DNA from: Malassezia japonica
Lineage: Eukaryota; Basidiomycota; Malasseziomycetes; Malasseziales; Malasseziaceae
Length of the DNA stretch: 64,000 bases
Assembly: GCF_029542785.1 (NCBI RefSeq)
Contig: NC_083370.1
Coordinates: forward strand, 868,001-932,000
Direction of reading: 5' to 3'
Part shown: positions 1 to 8,721 of the stretch, in pieces
Layout of the letters: the number at the start of each line of letters is the position of its first letter
How positions within the stretch are numbered: the first letter of the stretch is position 1
Position numbers and translations under genes: made by a program
Notes under the pieces: model-generated
Databases searched by the model: none
What the model saw: only the letters and a program-made list of their open reading frames with translations
What the model was told of the DNA's origin: nothing

Positions 1-966
1 GTGGAGCGGTGCCCCTCGCCGAGCGAGACCTATGCGCCAGCGCGCAACGCCCCCAAGCTGAACGGCTGGGAGGCGATGGCGACGAGCAACACGCCTGCGC
101 CCTACCTGCGTATCATGACCGATGTGGTGCACGTCTACCTTCCCCTCTACTTCATTACGTCGTCGTTCGGCCTGGACGGCTTTGAGTCCTACCGCAAGGT
201 CTTTTACTCGGCGCTGGACGTGCTGAGCCGTGACCCCGAGGCGTGCACGCAGCTCACGGCGGCGCTGGCTGCGTCCGTACTAGGCAGCGACGCGCCTGGC
301 GCCCAGTCGGCGCAGGCCGCGACCTTTGGCCAGCGCATCCACACGACCTACTTTTTGCTGGTCGCCGAGCAGCTGGTGAGCGAGGTGCCGAACGCCATGA
401 TCGACCACCTGATCCTGCCCATGTGCCGCCCCTACCTGCAAGACACGAGCTTCCAGGACGCGTTCGAGTCGGCGCACTCGGTCATCCTGGCGCTGTACAC
501 TGCTCAAAGCCCTTGCACGTTGGAGCTCGCTCCCTTTTATGTACACTTGCTGCTGCGCAGCTACCCCACGCACCTCAGCGAGACGCAGCTGACCACGGCG
601 CTGGACACGGTCGTCGCCTCGCTGTCAGACCGCAGCGACTCGCTGGCGTGGTGGTGCGTGGAGCAGGTCGACCAGGACATCAGCCACGCGCGTCTCGGCG
701 ACGCGCAAAACGACCGTGTCCGTGTGCTGACGCATGCGCTTGCGTCGCTCATTTCCCACGTGAATCTGGTCCTTTTGCGCTCGCTGCTGACCAAGGTCAG
801 TGCGCAAATCCTGTTGCTCCCCCAAGGGAGCCAAGCGCGGAGCGAGCTGGTCGAGGCGACCTTTGAGGCGCTTGGCGACATGAATGCGTCCACGCGTGAA
901 GAGGCGATGCGCTGGTGGCTCGACAAGAGCCCCACCTTTACGCTCGGCATGCCTGCCGATGCGTAA
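1..966 (+). CDS. C-terminal part of a conserved fungal protein, possibly peroxin Pex8 (5' end outside window)
   Basis: The reading frame is open from the first base of the window and ends at TAA 964-966, so the true start lies upstream. The visible 321 residues are mostly alpha-helical with many leucines, without transmembrane segments or a recognised catalytic motif. Stretches such as FESAHSVILALYTAQ and LLLRSYPTHLSETQL recall the C-terminal helical repeat region of fungal Pex8, the intraperoxisomal import factor, but I could not verify this and treat it as a weak guess. The gene is convergent with VPS71, with only 9 bp between the two stop codons. Alternatives are any helical-repeat scaffold protein. 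Confidence 0.55.
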   Translation: MERCPSPSETYAPARNAPKLNGWEAMATSNTPAPYLRIMTDVVHVYLPLYFITSSFGLDGFESYRKVFYSALDVLSRDPEACTQLTAALAASVLGSDAPGAQSAQAATFGQRIHTTYFLLVAEQLVSEVPNAMIDHLILPMCRPYLQDTSFQDAFESAHSVILALYTAQSPCTLELAPFYVHLLLRSYPTHLSETQLTTALDTVVASLSDRSDSLAWWCVEQVDQDISHARLGDAQNDRVRVLTHALASLISHVNLVLLRSLLTKVSAQILLLPQGSQARSELVEATFEALGDMNASTREEAMRWWLDKSPTFTLGMPADA

Positions 967-975
967 GCAGGCACA

Positions 976-1554
976 CTACCATACTGGACGCTCACAGCGC
1001 GTTTCCTTGTGGCTGGGTAAGTAGGAGCATACATACATCAATCCGCAGCGGTTGCAACAGAATCGCTCGCCACACGACATGCAGCGCAGGTCGCCCCAGT
1101 AGCCACATACGCCACAGAGCGGACGTGCGGGGTATCTTCCGGCTGGGAGCACAAAGTCCGGCATGGACTGCAGCTGCCCCAAACTTGCGGCTTCTTCGAG
1201 TAAGGCGTTGGCGCCGCGCCGCGTGGCGAGCAAGCGACGAACGCTTGCACTGGTTCGATTCACCTGTCGATCTTGTGCAACGGGTGGGGCATTGGCATCT
1301 GACGCCGACTGCAGCAAGACATGTGAGATTGCCTGTTCAGTAGCGACCCCCGGTTCCTGTACTGCGGTCCGTTCCCTGGGGAAGCATGTTGCGCCCAATT
1401 CTAGGAGCCGCCGGTGACGTCGTTGCTGCGTGAGGATCGCACTTCGCTCTCGGCGCGCAGCTGATTCCGCTTCGGATACGGCGCGCGTCGGTTGCGTCCG
1501 CGCGCGTGCCCGAAGCGGCATAGCTCGACTTTGTGCCGCGGTCCTGCGCGCCAT
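976..1554 (-). CDS. VPS71: Vps71/Swc6, HIT zinc-finger subunit of the SWR1 chromatin remodelling complex
   Basis: Predicted 184 aa after removal of one intron at 1013..1036. The C-terminal quarter is a HIT zinc finger: CGVCGYW, CMSCGERFCC, then CGLIHKETRC. SWR1 deposits histone H2A.Z, and this subunit (human ZNHIT1) is needed for nucleosome exchange. The intron is 24 nt (GTATGT donor, CTTAC branch, CCAG end). Spliced, it gives the canonical C...H-x3-C end of the finger; unspliced, it stays in frame and inserts eight residues there. I start at ATG 1552-1554; the open frame continues to 1623 but begins with GTG, not ATG. The N-terminal half is Arg/Ala-rich and variable, as in homologues. Confidence 0.85.
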   Translation of the reverse strand: MARRTAAQSRAMPLRARARTQPTRAVSEAESAARRERSAILTQQRRHRRLLELGATCFPRERTAVQEPGVATEQAISHVLLQSASDANAPPVAQDRQVNRTSASVRRLLATRRGANALLEEAASLGQLQSMPDFVLPAGRYPARPLCGVCGYWGDLRCMSCGERFCCNRCGLMYVCSYLPSHKETRCERPVW

Positions 1555-2281
1555 GGTGCCAAGCGTCAGCGCAGTGTCCTCCACTGGGGCGCGTGGAGGT
1601 GCAGCGAGGCGCAGAATTTCCACGTGATATATGGGCCAAGCGGACGCGCAGGAAATATCGTTTGCAGGTACGCGCGCAGCACATTCTCCGTGAACCGCCT
1701 GGAATTAGCCGCATCTCGTGCATTTGCATGCAGCTTCGGATGTGACACGATGGGTTGCTCATCCGATGTAGCGCATTCAGTGTGCGGACAGGGTCGTCTG
1801 GTGCTGGCCATGCGCACAGAGTGCATGGGCCAAGAACCAGATGGATGGACCTATTCGCGACGCCGTGCAGGCACTGTGCCCAGGCATTGGCGAAACCCTG
1901 ACGAGCTAGATTTCGTGCGGGCCTGCAACAGGCGCGTCAGGTGCTGGGATTAAAGATTGTGATGCATCACTAGCAGCCGATTTAGTGTCGCAAATACGCA
2001 ACAGTAGACGGAGGGTCAACTTAGCCAGCACGTCCAATCGACCGCGGAGCGCACCAAAAGCGGATTCCAGCCTAGCCCCGCCGTGCTTTGGATTGCGCCT
2101 CCGGTCAAGTGCTCCCTCACTCTACCCTTTGTCCCTCGTCGCTGTTGTTGCGTGCCAACAGCTCCCTCCTGGTCCCTCTTGAGCGTGCGTGGCTTGCACA
2201 CGCACCTGCTCATCGTCTCTTTCGTTTCGTGGTGCTGCTCCTGCACCCCATTTGCGCGATTGACCGCTCTCTGCACCGGTA
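1555..2281. promoter_or_regulatory. Divergent intergenic region between VPS71 and the B-type cyclin gene
   Basis: This 727 bp spacer holds no convincing gene. The half next to the cyclin (about 2100-2281) is strongly pyrimidine-rich on the + strand and contains no ATG from about 2100 up to the cyclin start at 2282, as expected for a 5' leader. An E-box-like CACGTG lies at 1621-1626 near VPS71. Short open frames on both strands have no recognisable protein features. Confidence 0.4.
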
Positions 2282-3937
2282 ATGGACCCTACTTCTCGTG
2301 CTCGCCCAGCCCGCCTCGGCGCGGCGCAGCCTTCGCTCGTTGCCAATACCAAGCAAATGGTACAGCCACGCGCTCCGCGTGCGGCCCTTGCAGACGTGAG
2401 CAACCGCGAACGCACTCATCAGGTACGATACATACCCATGGCTGACCGCTAGTATATCACCCAGCAGGGCAAGACAAAAGAAACACAGCGTCCGTCGCAG
2501 CCGCCACCCACGACGACCACGCTGCCGATGCGCCGCGCTACGGCGCTCGGCAGCGCGCTGTCTGCCGAGGACGTCGCTGCGCGCCCGCAAGTGCGCCCTC
2601 CCCCGGCCTCTCACAGCGTTCCTGAAGCATCCGCACGCGCTCCTATTGCGCTCCCCGTGGCATCTGAGCCTGCCGGAGTGCAGGACGTGTCGATGACCAC
2701 CGACTCGGGTCTCTCTTCGCACGCCGCAGACCACCTCCGCGCACACCAAGTTGCCTCGCCGCCTTCGTCGCTTGGCGAGCGCGTCAGCGCATCGCATTCC
2801 TCCGACAGCCTCGGGACCGAAGACAGCGAGGCACTTGCTGTGTTGGAGCTCGACGTGGACCCCACCGGCCTCGTCACCCTCTCGCTCGAGCATGAGATGG
2901 AGGCGCAGCAACGTGTCGCCGAAGTCTGCGACGAGTACGAAAAGTCGGTCCTCGCGCCGCAAGCGCTTGCTGCGCAGGCCGAGCGCCGCGAACTCGTGCA
3001 GCTTGGGCAGATGGATGCTGCGATTGCGGCGCAGGACGACGAGATGATGCGTCTCGGATTGGACCCCGAAGAGGCCCGTGATGCTAGCATGGTGGCCGAG
3101 TACGCTTCCGATATCTTTGAATACATGGCTTGCTGCGAACGCGAGTCCATGGCCAACCCCAACTATATGGACTTCCAGGACGAGATCCAATGGCATATGC
3201 GCACCACCCTCATTGACTGGCTGCTCCAAGTGCACATGCGCTACCACATGCTGCCGGAAACACTCTGGATTGCGGTGAACCTGGTCGACCGTTTCCTGAG
3301 CGCACGCATTGTCAGCCTAGCCAAGCTGCAGCTCGTCGGCGTCACGGCGATGTTCATTGCCGCCAAGTACGAGGAGATTCTCGCGCCGAGCGTCGAAGAG
3401 TTTGTGTTTATGACCGAGAATGGCTACTCGCGCGAGGAGATCCTCAAAGGCGAGCGCATTGTACTGTCGACGCTCGACTTTAACGTCTCGACCTATTGCT
3501 CGCCCTACTCGTGGGTGCGCCGCATCTCCAAGGCCGACGATTACGATATCCAGACGCGCACCCTGTGCAAGTTCCTCATGGAAGTCACTCTTTTGAACCA
3601 CTGCTTCCTTCGTGCGCGGCCTAGCCTGATTGCTGCGATCGGCATGTACCTTGCCAAGCGTATGCTGGGTGGCGTGTGGGATGATGCATTCGTGTACTAC
3701 TCGCGGTTCTCGGAAGAACAGCTTGTCCCGGGCGCCAACCTTTTGCTCGAGAAGCTGATCGAGCCGGGCTTTGAGGAGCAGTTCGTGTACAAGAAATACG
3801 CCAGCAAGAAATTTCTCAAGGCAAGCATCTACGCACGCAACTGGGCATTACGGAACCACCACGTTTTCGTTGCCACTACTCAAACCCCGCATTCCTATGC
3901 ATCAGCAGAGCACGCGTATTCTGCCGAGGCACGTTGA
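2282..3937 (+). CDS. B-type (mitotic) cyclin
   Basis: Predicted 541 aa from join(2282..2422, 2453..3937). B-type cyclins activate Cdk1 for entry into mitosis and are destroyed by the anaphase-promoting complex. Exon 1 encodes a perfect destruction box, RAALADVSN (RxxLxxxxN, residues 33-41), just before the intron. The cyclin N-fold is clear: LIDWLLQVH, ETLWIAVNLVDRFLS, KLQLVGVTAMFIAAKYEE; the C-fold follows (FLMEVTLLNHCFL...). The 30-nt intron starts GTACGA and ends with TAG in frame, so retention would stop translation right after the destruction box. The ORF alone would suggest ATG 2528, but exon 1 supplies the expected regulatory N-terminus. Convergent with the TatD-type gene (161 bp apart). 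Ustilago Clb1/Clb2-type; which subtype is not decidable here. Confidence 0.92.
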
Positions 3938-4098
3938 AGTGCATCGCTCCTTACGGCACAAAACATCATCCCGATTCGATAATTTCATGACTTCACCCTA
4001 TGGCCCCGATACCAGCTCATGGGCCTGGCACTAAGACGTTTTTCGCTACAGGGATACCGAACCCTGCTCATTTGCGAACCCTTGTTTCGTAGTGTTTG

Positions 4099-5148
4099 TT
4101 AGCAACATGCCGCTCTAAACCTGAAAAAGCTGCCCGCGAGCTGCGAGCCGTACGTCGCGGGGTCCTCGTCAAGGACCGAGGCGAGGTACATCACGACCTC
4201 GTGCGTGCGTGGCGCAAGCTGCGTACAGGTATTGTGGTCTGACTCGCTCAGCAGACGCAGGGGGTCGCATGCCAGGATCTGGGCCTCCAATTTCGGCTGC
4301 CGCTTGTTGATCGTACTGCATTAGGGATGGTGGGGGGATGGACGTACGTGGAAAACGAGACATAGACATTGGAGTGCTTGCGCTGCACCGCCATGATGCT
4401 CTCGGGACTTAGTGTGCAGCTATGCAGCACGAGATCTGCGTTAGGATACGCACGTACGAATTATCTTGAACGACGGCTCGGTGGCCATCTCTGCGAGAAA
4501 ATCGGTCGTCTGGCCCGCCGCACGCACGCTATGCATGCTCACGCTGCGACGCAGCTTGCATGCGATATCGACCTGCGCGCGCAGGACTGTGCGCTGGTGC
4601 GCAATCGGGGTCTGGAGCCGTGTGAGTTTGTGTGGCGCATCCGCGCGGGGATCCGGTAGCCGAAAGCTGCGGTCGAGGCCGACCTCGCCGAGGAGCGCAC
4701 CTGGAAACTCTTCGAGGTATGCCTCTACCTCGGCGAGTGCCTCGCGTAGTGGCCTCGGCGTGGGCAGGGCGTCATAGAGCGCGCACATCTCGGCGTCGCC
4801 TTCGCCAAAGAGCGCCGTGTAGTGCGCTCTCTTTTCCGGCGCGGGGTCCTCGAGAGAGAGAGTATGCGAATACCAAGGATGGAATCCTGCATCAGAATGT
4901 CTACGCACCAAAGCAAGGCACGACGTTGTACAGCCCTTCTCGTGCGAGCCGCGCGACCCACGGCTGGTCGATCGAGTCGGTGGCCATGACGCAGATGCGA
5001 CACAGCTCGACACTTTTCAGCTCCCGGAGCCATTCATCCCAATCAGCCCCCGCCCGAAGCGCCTCGGTCGGATGGCAATGCGCTGCATAAGAGCGTCTAC
5101 GTACCCTGTGTTAGTCGCTCTACGCACGTCCACGAGCAGCTTCGTCAT
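4099..5148 (-). CDS. TatD-family metal-dependent hydrolase (Scn1/Cut9-interacting type), six exons
   Basis: Predicted 309 aa from complement(join(4099..4315, 4348..4435, 4458..4886, 4909..5082, 5105, 5128..5148)). TatD proteins are TIM-barrel hydrolases or nucleases binding two divalent metals. Motifs in order: VDAHCHPTE (first metal ligands), CFGFHPWYSH, LGEVGLDRSF, a segment IAHQRTVLRAQ, VLHSC, and RLLSESDHN near the end. The order and the HPWYSH motif resemble fission yeast Scn1. Introns are 22, 22, 22, 22 and 32 nt. Four junctions restore family motifs directly: D|A|HCHP, CFG|FHPW, KII|HLVLHSC, FST|TINK. The third exon boundary pair leaves an exon of one base, G at 5105. ATG 5146-5148 places the motif eight residues from the N-terminus, as in homologues. 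A last intron beyond the chosen stop is conceivable but not needed. Confidence 0.85.
5105..5105 (-). other. Putative one-nucleotide exon between two 22-nt introns
   Basis: On the minus strand, a first intron (5106..5127, GTGCGT donor, CTAAC branch, ACAG end) and a second (5083..5104, GTACGT donor, CTTAT branch, GCAG end) are separated by a single G. Joining GAC + G + CGCATTGC gives Asp-Ala-His-Cys-His, the TatD signature. Removing only the first intron gives an immediate TAG; removing only the second, or treating the 45 nt as one intron, puts the HCH codons out of frame. The inference depends on ATG 5148 being the start. Confidence 0.7.
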
Positions 5149-5293
5149 GAGGGCACGAGCCTACCTCCATCATAGGATTTACATGTCCATCACGCATCAA
5201 TCCCAGACAGTGCGTTGCCGGGGCCGTGGCGGGGGACGGTGGTTGCGTCCGCCCTGCACGACCGAGCTAGGAGAGGGACGCGTGTACAGCAGT
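5149..5293. promoter_or_regulatory. Short divergent promoter between the TatD-type gene and VPS1
   Basis: The two start codons are separated by 145 bp, which must serve both genes. It is GC-rich around 5215-5260; I see no clear TATA box or repeated element. Confidence 0.4.
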
Positions 5294-7468
5294 ATGGATC
5301 AGTCTCTTATCAGTGCGTATTCCCTCTTCATGAGGATAGATGCTAACATGGCGATTCCTTTGGTGTGCAGAGCTCGTGAACAAGGTACGTGGGCCCGTGA
5401 GAGTGTTGCTAACCCCAGCTGCAAGATGCGTTCAACAACGTACGTTACCCACATCTAACAACAGGTCGGCATCCAGAATCCGATTGATCTGCCCCAGATC
5501 ACGGTGCTAGGAAGCCAATCGTCGGGTAAGAGTAGTGTGCTCGAGAACATTGTCGGCCGCGACTTTCTGCCCCGCGGTACGGGTATTGTGACGCGCCGTC
5601 CGCTTGTGCTCCAGCTAATTCACCGCATGCCCGAGTCGGGCGAGGTGCGCCCCCGTGGCGAAGCCGGCACGAACCCCGATGAGTGGGGCGAGTTCTTGCA
5701 CCTCGGCGGTGAGAAGTTTTACGACTTTGACAAGATTCGCGACGAGATTGTGCGCGACACGGAGCTCAAGACCGGCAAGAACGCCGGTATTAGTGCGCTT
5801 CCGATCAACCTGCGTATCTACAGTCCCCACGTCCTGACGCTCACCCTGGTCGACCTGCCCGGTCTGACCAAGAACCCTGTGGGTGACCAGCCGAAAGACA
5901 TTGAGCGCCAGATCCGCGACATGGTGCTCAAGTTCATCTCGAAGCCCAACGCGGTGATCCTGGCCGTGACTGCGGCGAACACCGACTTGGCGAACTCGGA
6001 TGGTCTGAAGCTTGCTGCCGAGGTCGACCCCGATGGCACGCGCACGGTCGGTGTTTTGACCAAGGTCGACCTGATGGACGCCGGCACGGATGTGGTGGAC
6101 ATTCTTGCTGGCCGTGTCATTCCTCTGCGTCTGGGCTATGTTCCTGTGGTGAACCGTGGCCAGCGCGACATTGATAACCGCAAGCGCGTCGCGGACGCGC
6201 TCGAGGCCGAGCGCAACTTCTTCGAGAGCCACCCCAGCTACCAGAGCAAGGCATCGTACTGCGGCACGCCCTTCCTTGCGCGTAAGCTGAACACGCTGCT
6301 GATGCACCACATCCGCAGCACCCTGCCCGACATTAAGGCCAAGATCCAGACGCAGCTGTCCAAGTTCCAGATGGAGCTGCAGGCGCTGGGCGGCACGAAT
6401 GGCGAGCAGAACAGTGCCGGTGCGGTGCTGTCGATCATCACCGACTTTTGCAACGAGTTCCGCACTGTGATCGACGGTAACAGCAACGACCTGACGGTGA
6501 GCGAGCTGGCAGGCGGTGCGCGCATCAGCTTTGTGTTCCACGAGCTCTTTAGCAACGGTGTCAAGGCTATTGATCCGTTTGACTCGGTGAAGGATGCTGA
6601 CATCCGTACCATTCTCTACAACTCGTCCGGCTCGTCCCCCGCGCTGTTTGTCGGAACGACGGCCTTTGAGGTGATTGTCAAGCAGCAGATCAAGCGCCTG
6701 GAGGACCCCAGCATCAAGTGCTGCTCGCTGGTCTACGACGAGCTGGTGCGTATCCTGTCGCAGCTGCTCGCCAAAAACGCTGCTTTCCGCCGATTCCCTG
6801 CGCTGCGCGAGCGTTTCAATTTGGTGGTGATCCAGTTCTTTAAGCGGTGCATGTCGCCCACCAACAAGCTCGTGTCGGACATCATTGCGGCCGAGTCGTG
6901 CTACCTGAACACAGGCCACCCCGACTTCCTCTCGGGGCACAAGGCGCTGGCGATTGTGAGCGAGCGCCTGAACGCCACGCAGCCGAGCTCCACCCCCTCG
7001 ACCGAGTACCGCAGCGGCCGCCCGATTCCCCCGGGCATGGCGAACAACAACAAGGATTTGGACGTGGACCTGAAAGAATCGGGCGGCTTTTTCGGCAGCT
7101 TCTTCCCCAACAAGAACAAGGCCGCGGCGAAAAAGGGCGCGATGGAGGCGCCGCCTCCGAGTCTCAAGGCCTCGGGCACGCTCACGGACCGCGAGGCGAT
7201 GGAGACGGACGTGATCAAGCTGCTGATTACCTCCTACTTCAACATTACTAAGCGGACGGTCATTGACATGATCCCCAAGGCGATCATGCTCAACCTCGTG
7301 AACCACGCCAAGGAGGCGATGCAGCGCGAGCTGCTCCAGGAGCTCTACCAGCCCGAAGTCCTCAAGGACCTCATGAAGGAGTCTGACCACGTTGTCGCGC
7401 GCCGCCGCGAGTGCGTCAAGATGATCGCTGCGCTGGAGACCGCTTCGGAGATTGTCGCGACCGTGTAG
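5294..7468 (+). CDS. VPS1: Vps1, dynamin-like GTPase of vacuolar/Golgi-endosomal sorting
   Basis: Predicted 685 aa from join(5294..5312, 5371..5384, 5419..5439, 5465..7468). The joined N-terminus, MDQSLIKLVNKLQDAF then [18 protein letters not shown], matches Vps1 rather than mitochondrial Dnm1. GTPase motifs: GSQSSGKSS (P-loop), DLPGLTKNP (G3), TKVDLMD (G4). The middle domain and a C-terminal GTPase effector domain ([20 protein letters not shown]) follow, separated by a short lysine- and alanine-rich insert. Length agrees with the family (about 690-700). Three introns (58, 34 and 25 nt) leave internal exons of only 14 and 21 nt. Next gene downstream is same strand, 105 bp away. Confidence 0.95.
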
Positions 7469-7573
7469 TGTCGTAGAGCCACGTGACATTCGAAGTCGAT
7501 CGAAGCGGGCCTAGCGCGAGACGCTCTCCTGCCCCTAGACGTGTACCTTTGCTGAGTAGGGTCTGCATTCTCC

Positions 7574-8679
7574 ATGTCGCGCGCGAACGGTGTTATGAAC
7601 AGTGTTCCTGATGCTCAGGCACCCAGCAAGGCCGCCGAAATCGGCTGGACCTTTGTGCCGCAGTACTACACGTGCATGAACCAGGATCCTTCGCGCCTGC
7701 ACTGCTTCTACACGAAGAAGAGCACGCTGGTGCACGCCGACGAGAAAGAAGAGGCGCAGCCGTGCTTTGGACAGCAGGTACGTACTTATGCTAACAGCAG
7801 GAGATCCACCAGCGCCTGCAGGCTCTCGAGTTTGACAACACCAAGGTGTATGTCTCCACAGTCGACAGCCAGGCCTCGGCGGACGGCGGCATCATTATCC
7901 AGGTGATCGGCGAGATGTCGAACAAGGGCGGAAACTGGCGCAAGTTTTCGCAGACCTTCTTCCTCGCGCAGCAGCCCAACGGCTACTACGTGCTGAACGA
8001 CATCTTCCGCTACCTCTCGGATGAGACCGAGACGGCGGCTGACATTGCGGCCGAAGAGCCCGTTGCTGCGCCCGAAGCGGCCAAGGAGGCGGCTAAGGAG
8101 ACCCAGCCGGAGCCTGTTCCGGTGCAGCAGCCTGCCGCGCCGGTCGCCAACGAGGCGCCAGTCGCTGTGCCGGCGCAGGAGGCTGTGAAGGAGGCGCCGA
8201 AGGAGGCCGCGCAGCCCGCTGCGCCCGTGCGCAAGACCTGGGCGAACCTCGCGGCGACGGGCGCGACCAAGTGGGGCACCGCGCCCCCGGCGGCCGCGCC
8301 GGCATCGGTGCCGTCGCCGGCCGCTGCTCCGGCCGCCGCCAAGCCTCGTGCCCAGCCTGCTGCGGCTGCTCCTGCCGCGCCGGGCACGCAGGTCTTTGTG
8401 AAGAATGTGGTGGCCGAGCACGCGACGAACGATGCGCTGAAGCACGCGCTGGAGGCGCAGTTCGGCGCGACAAAAGAGTGCCAGGTGGACCCTACCAAGG
8501 GCCACGCCTTTGTCGAGTTCACCTCGGCGGACGCCGCACGGCGTGCTGTGGCTGCCGGCTCGCTCCAGGTGGGCAGCGCGGCGGTGCAGATTGAAAAGCG
8601 CCGCGGAAACGAGCGTGGCAGCGGCGGCGGCCGTGGCCGTGGCGGCGCCCGCGGTGGCCGCGGTGGCAGCTCCGCCTAA
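7574..8679 (+). CDS. G3BP/Nxt3-like protein: NTF2-like domain, RRM and RGG tail
   Basis: Predicted 360 aa from join(7574..7777, 7801..8679). Residues about 20-140 form an NTF2-like fold (IGWTFVPQYYTCMNQDPSRL, then EIHQRLQ, VIGEMSNKGG, FFLAQQPNGYYVLNDIFRYL). A long Ala/Pro/Glu-rich linker follows, then an RRM (TQVFVKNV ... GHAFVEF) and a C-terminal RGG-rich tail. This architecture is that of stress-granule proteins G3BP and fission yeast Nxt3, partners of the Ubp3 deubiquitinase. The intron starts at 7778 with GTACGT, has a GCTAAC branch and a tandem AACAGCAG acceptor: ending at 7797 adds one Gln, ending at 7800 does not. Convergent with SEY1, 42 bp between stops. Confidence 0.9.
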
Positions 8680-8721
8680 GGGTCGTAGACATTCGTCTTG
8701 TACAAATACGGAGTCTCAACA

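Noticed and set aside
4887..5104. Similarity (18 of 22 bases) between two introns of the TatD-type gene, as evidence of intron copying
   Set aside because: Unrelated introns, e.g. 17715..17736 in OTU1 and 31039..31060 in GRX5, are equally similar because donor, branch and acceptor consensus fill most of a 22-nt intron.
5615..7489. 624-codon open frame antisense to VPS1
   Set aside because: Residue composition is Arg/Leu/His/Val-rich without any motif; it is the mirror of GC-biased third positions in VPS1. The same holds for long antisense frames over the PLD gene (25020..27176), MET13 (27296..29179), CRM1 (38435..40012), PHO81 (42434..44566), CCT1 (47746..49269) and MSS51 (57526..59268).
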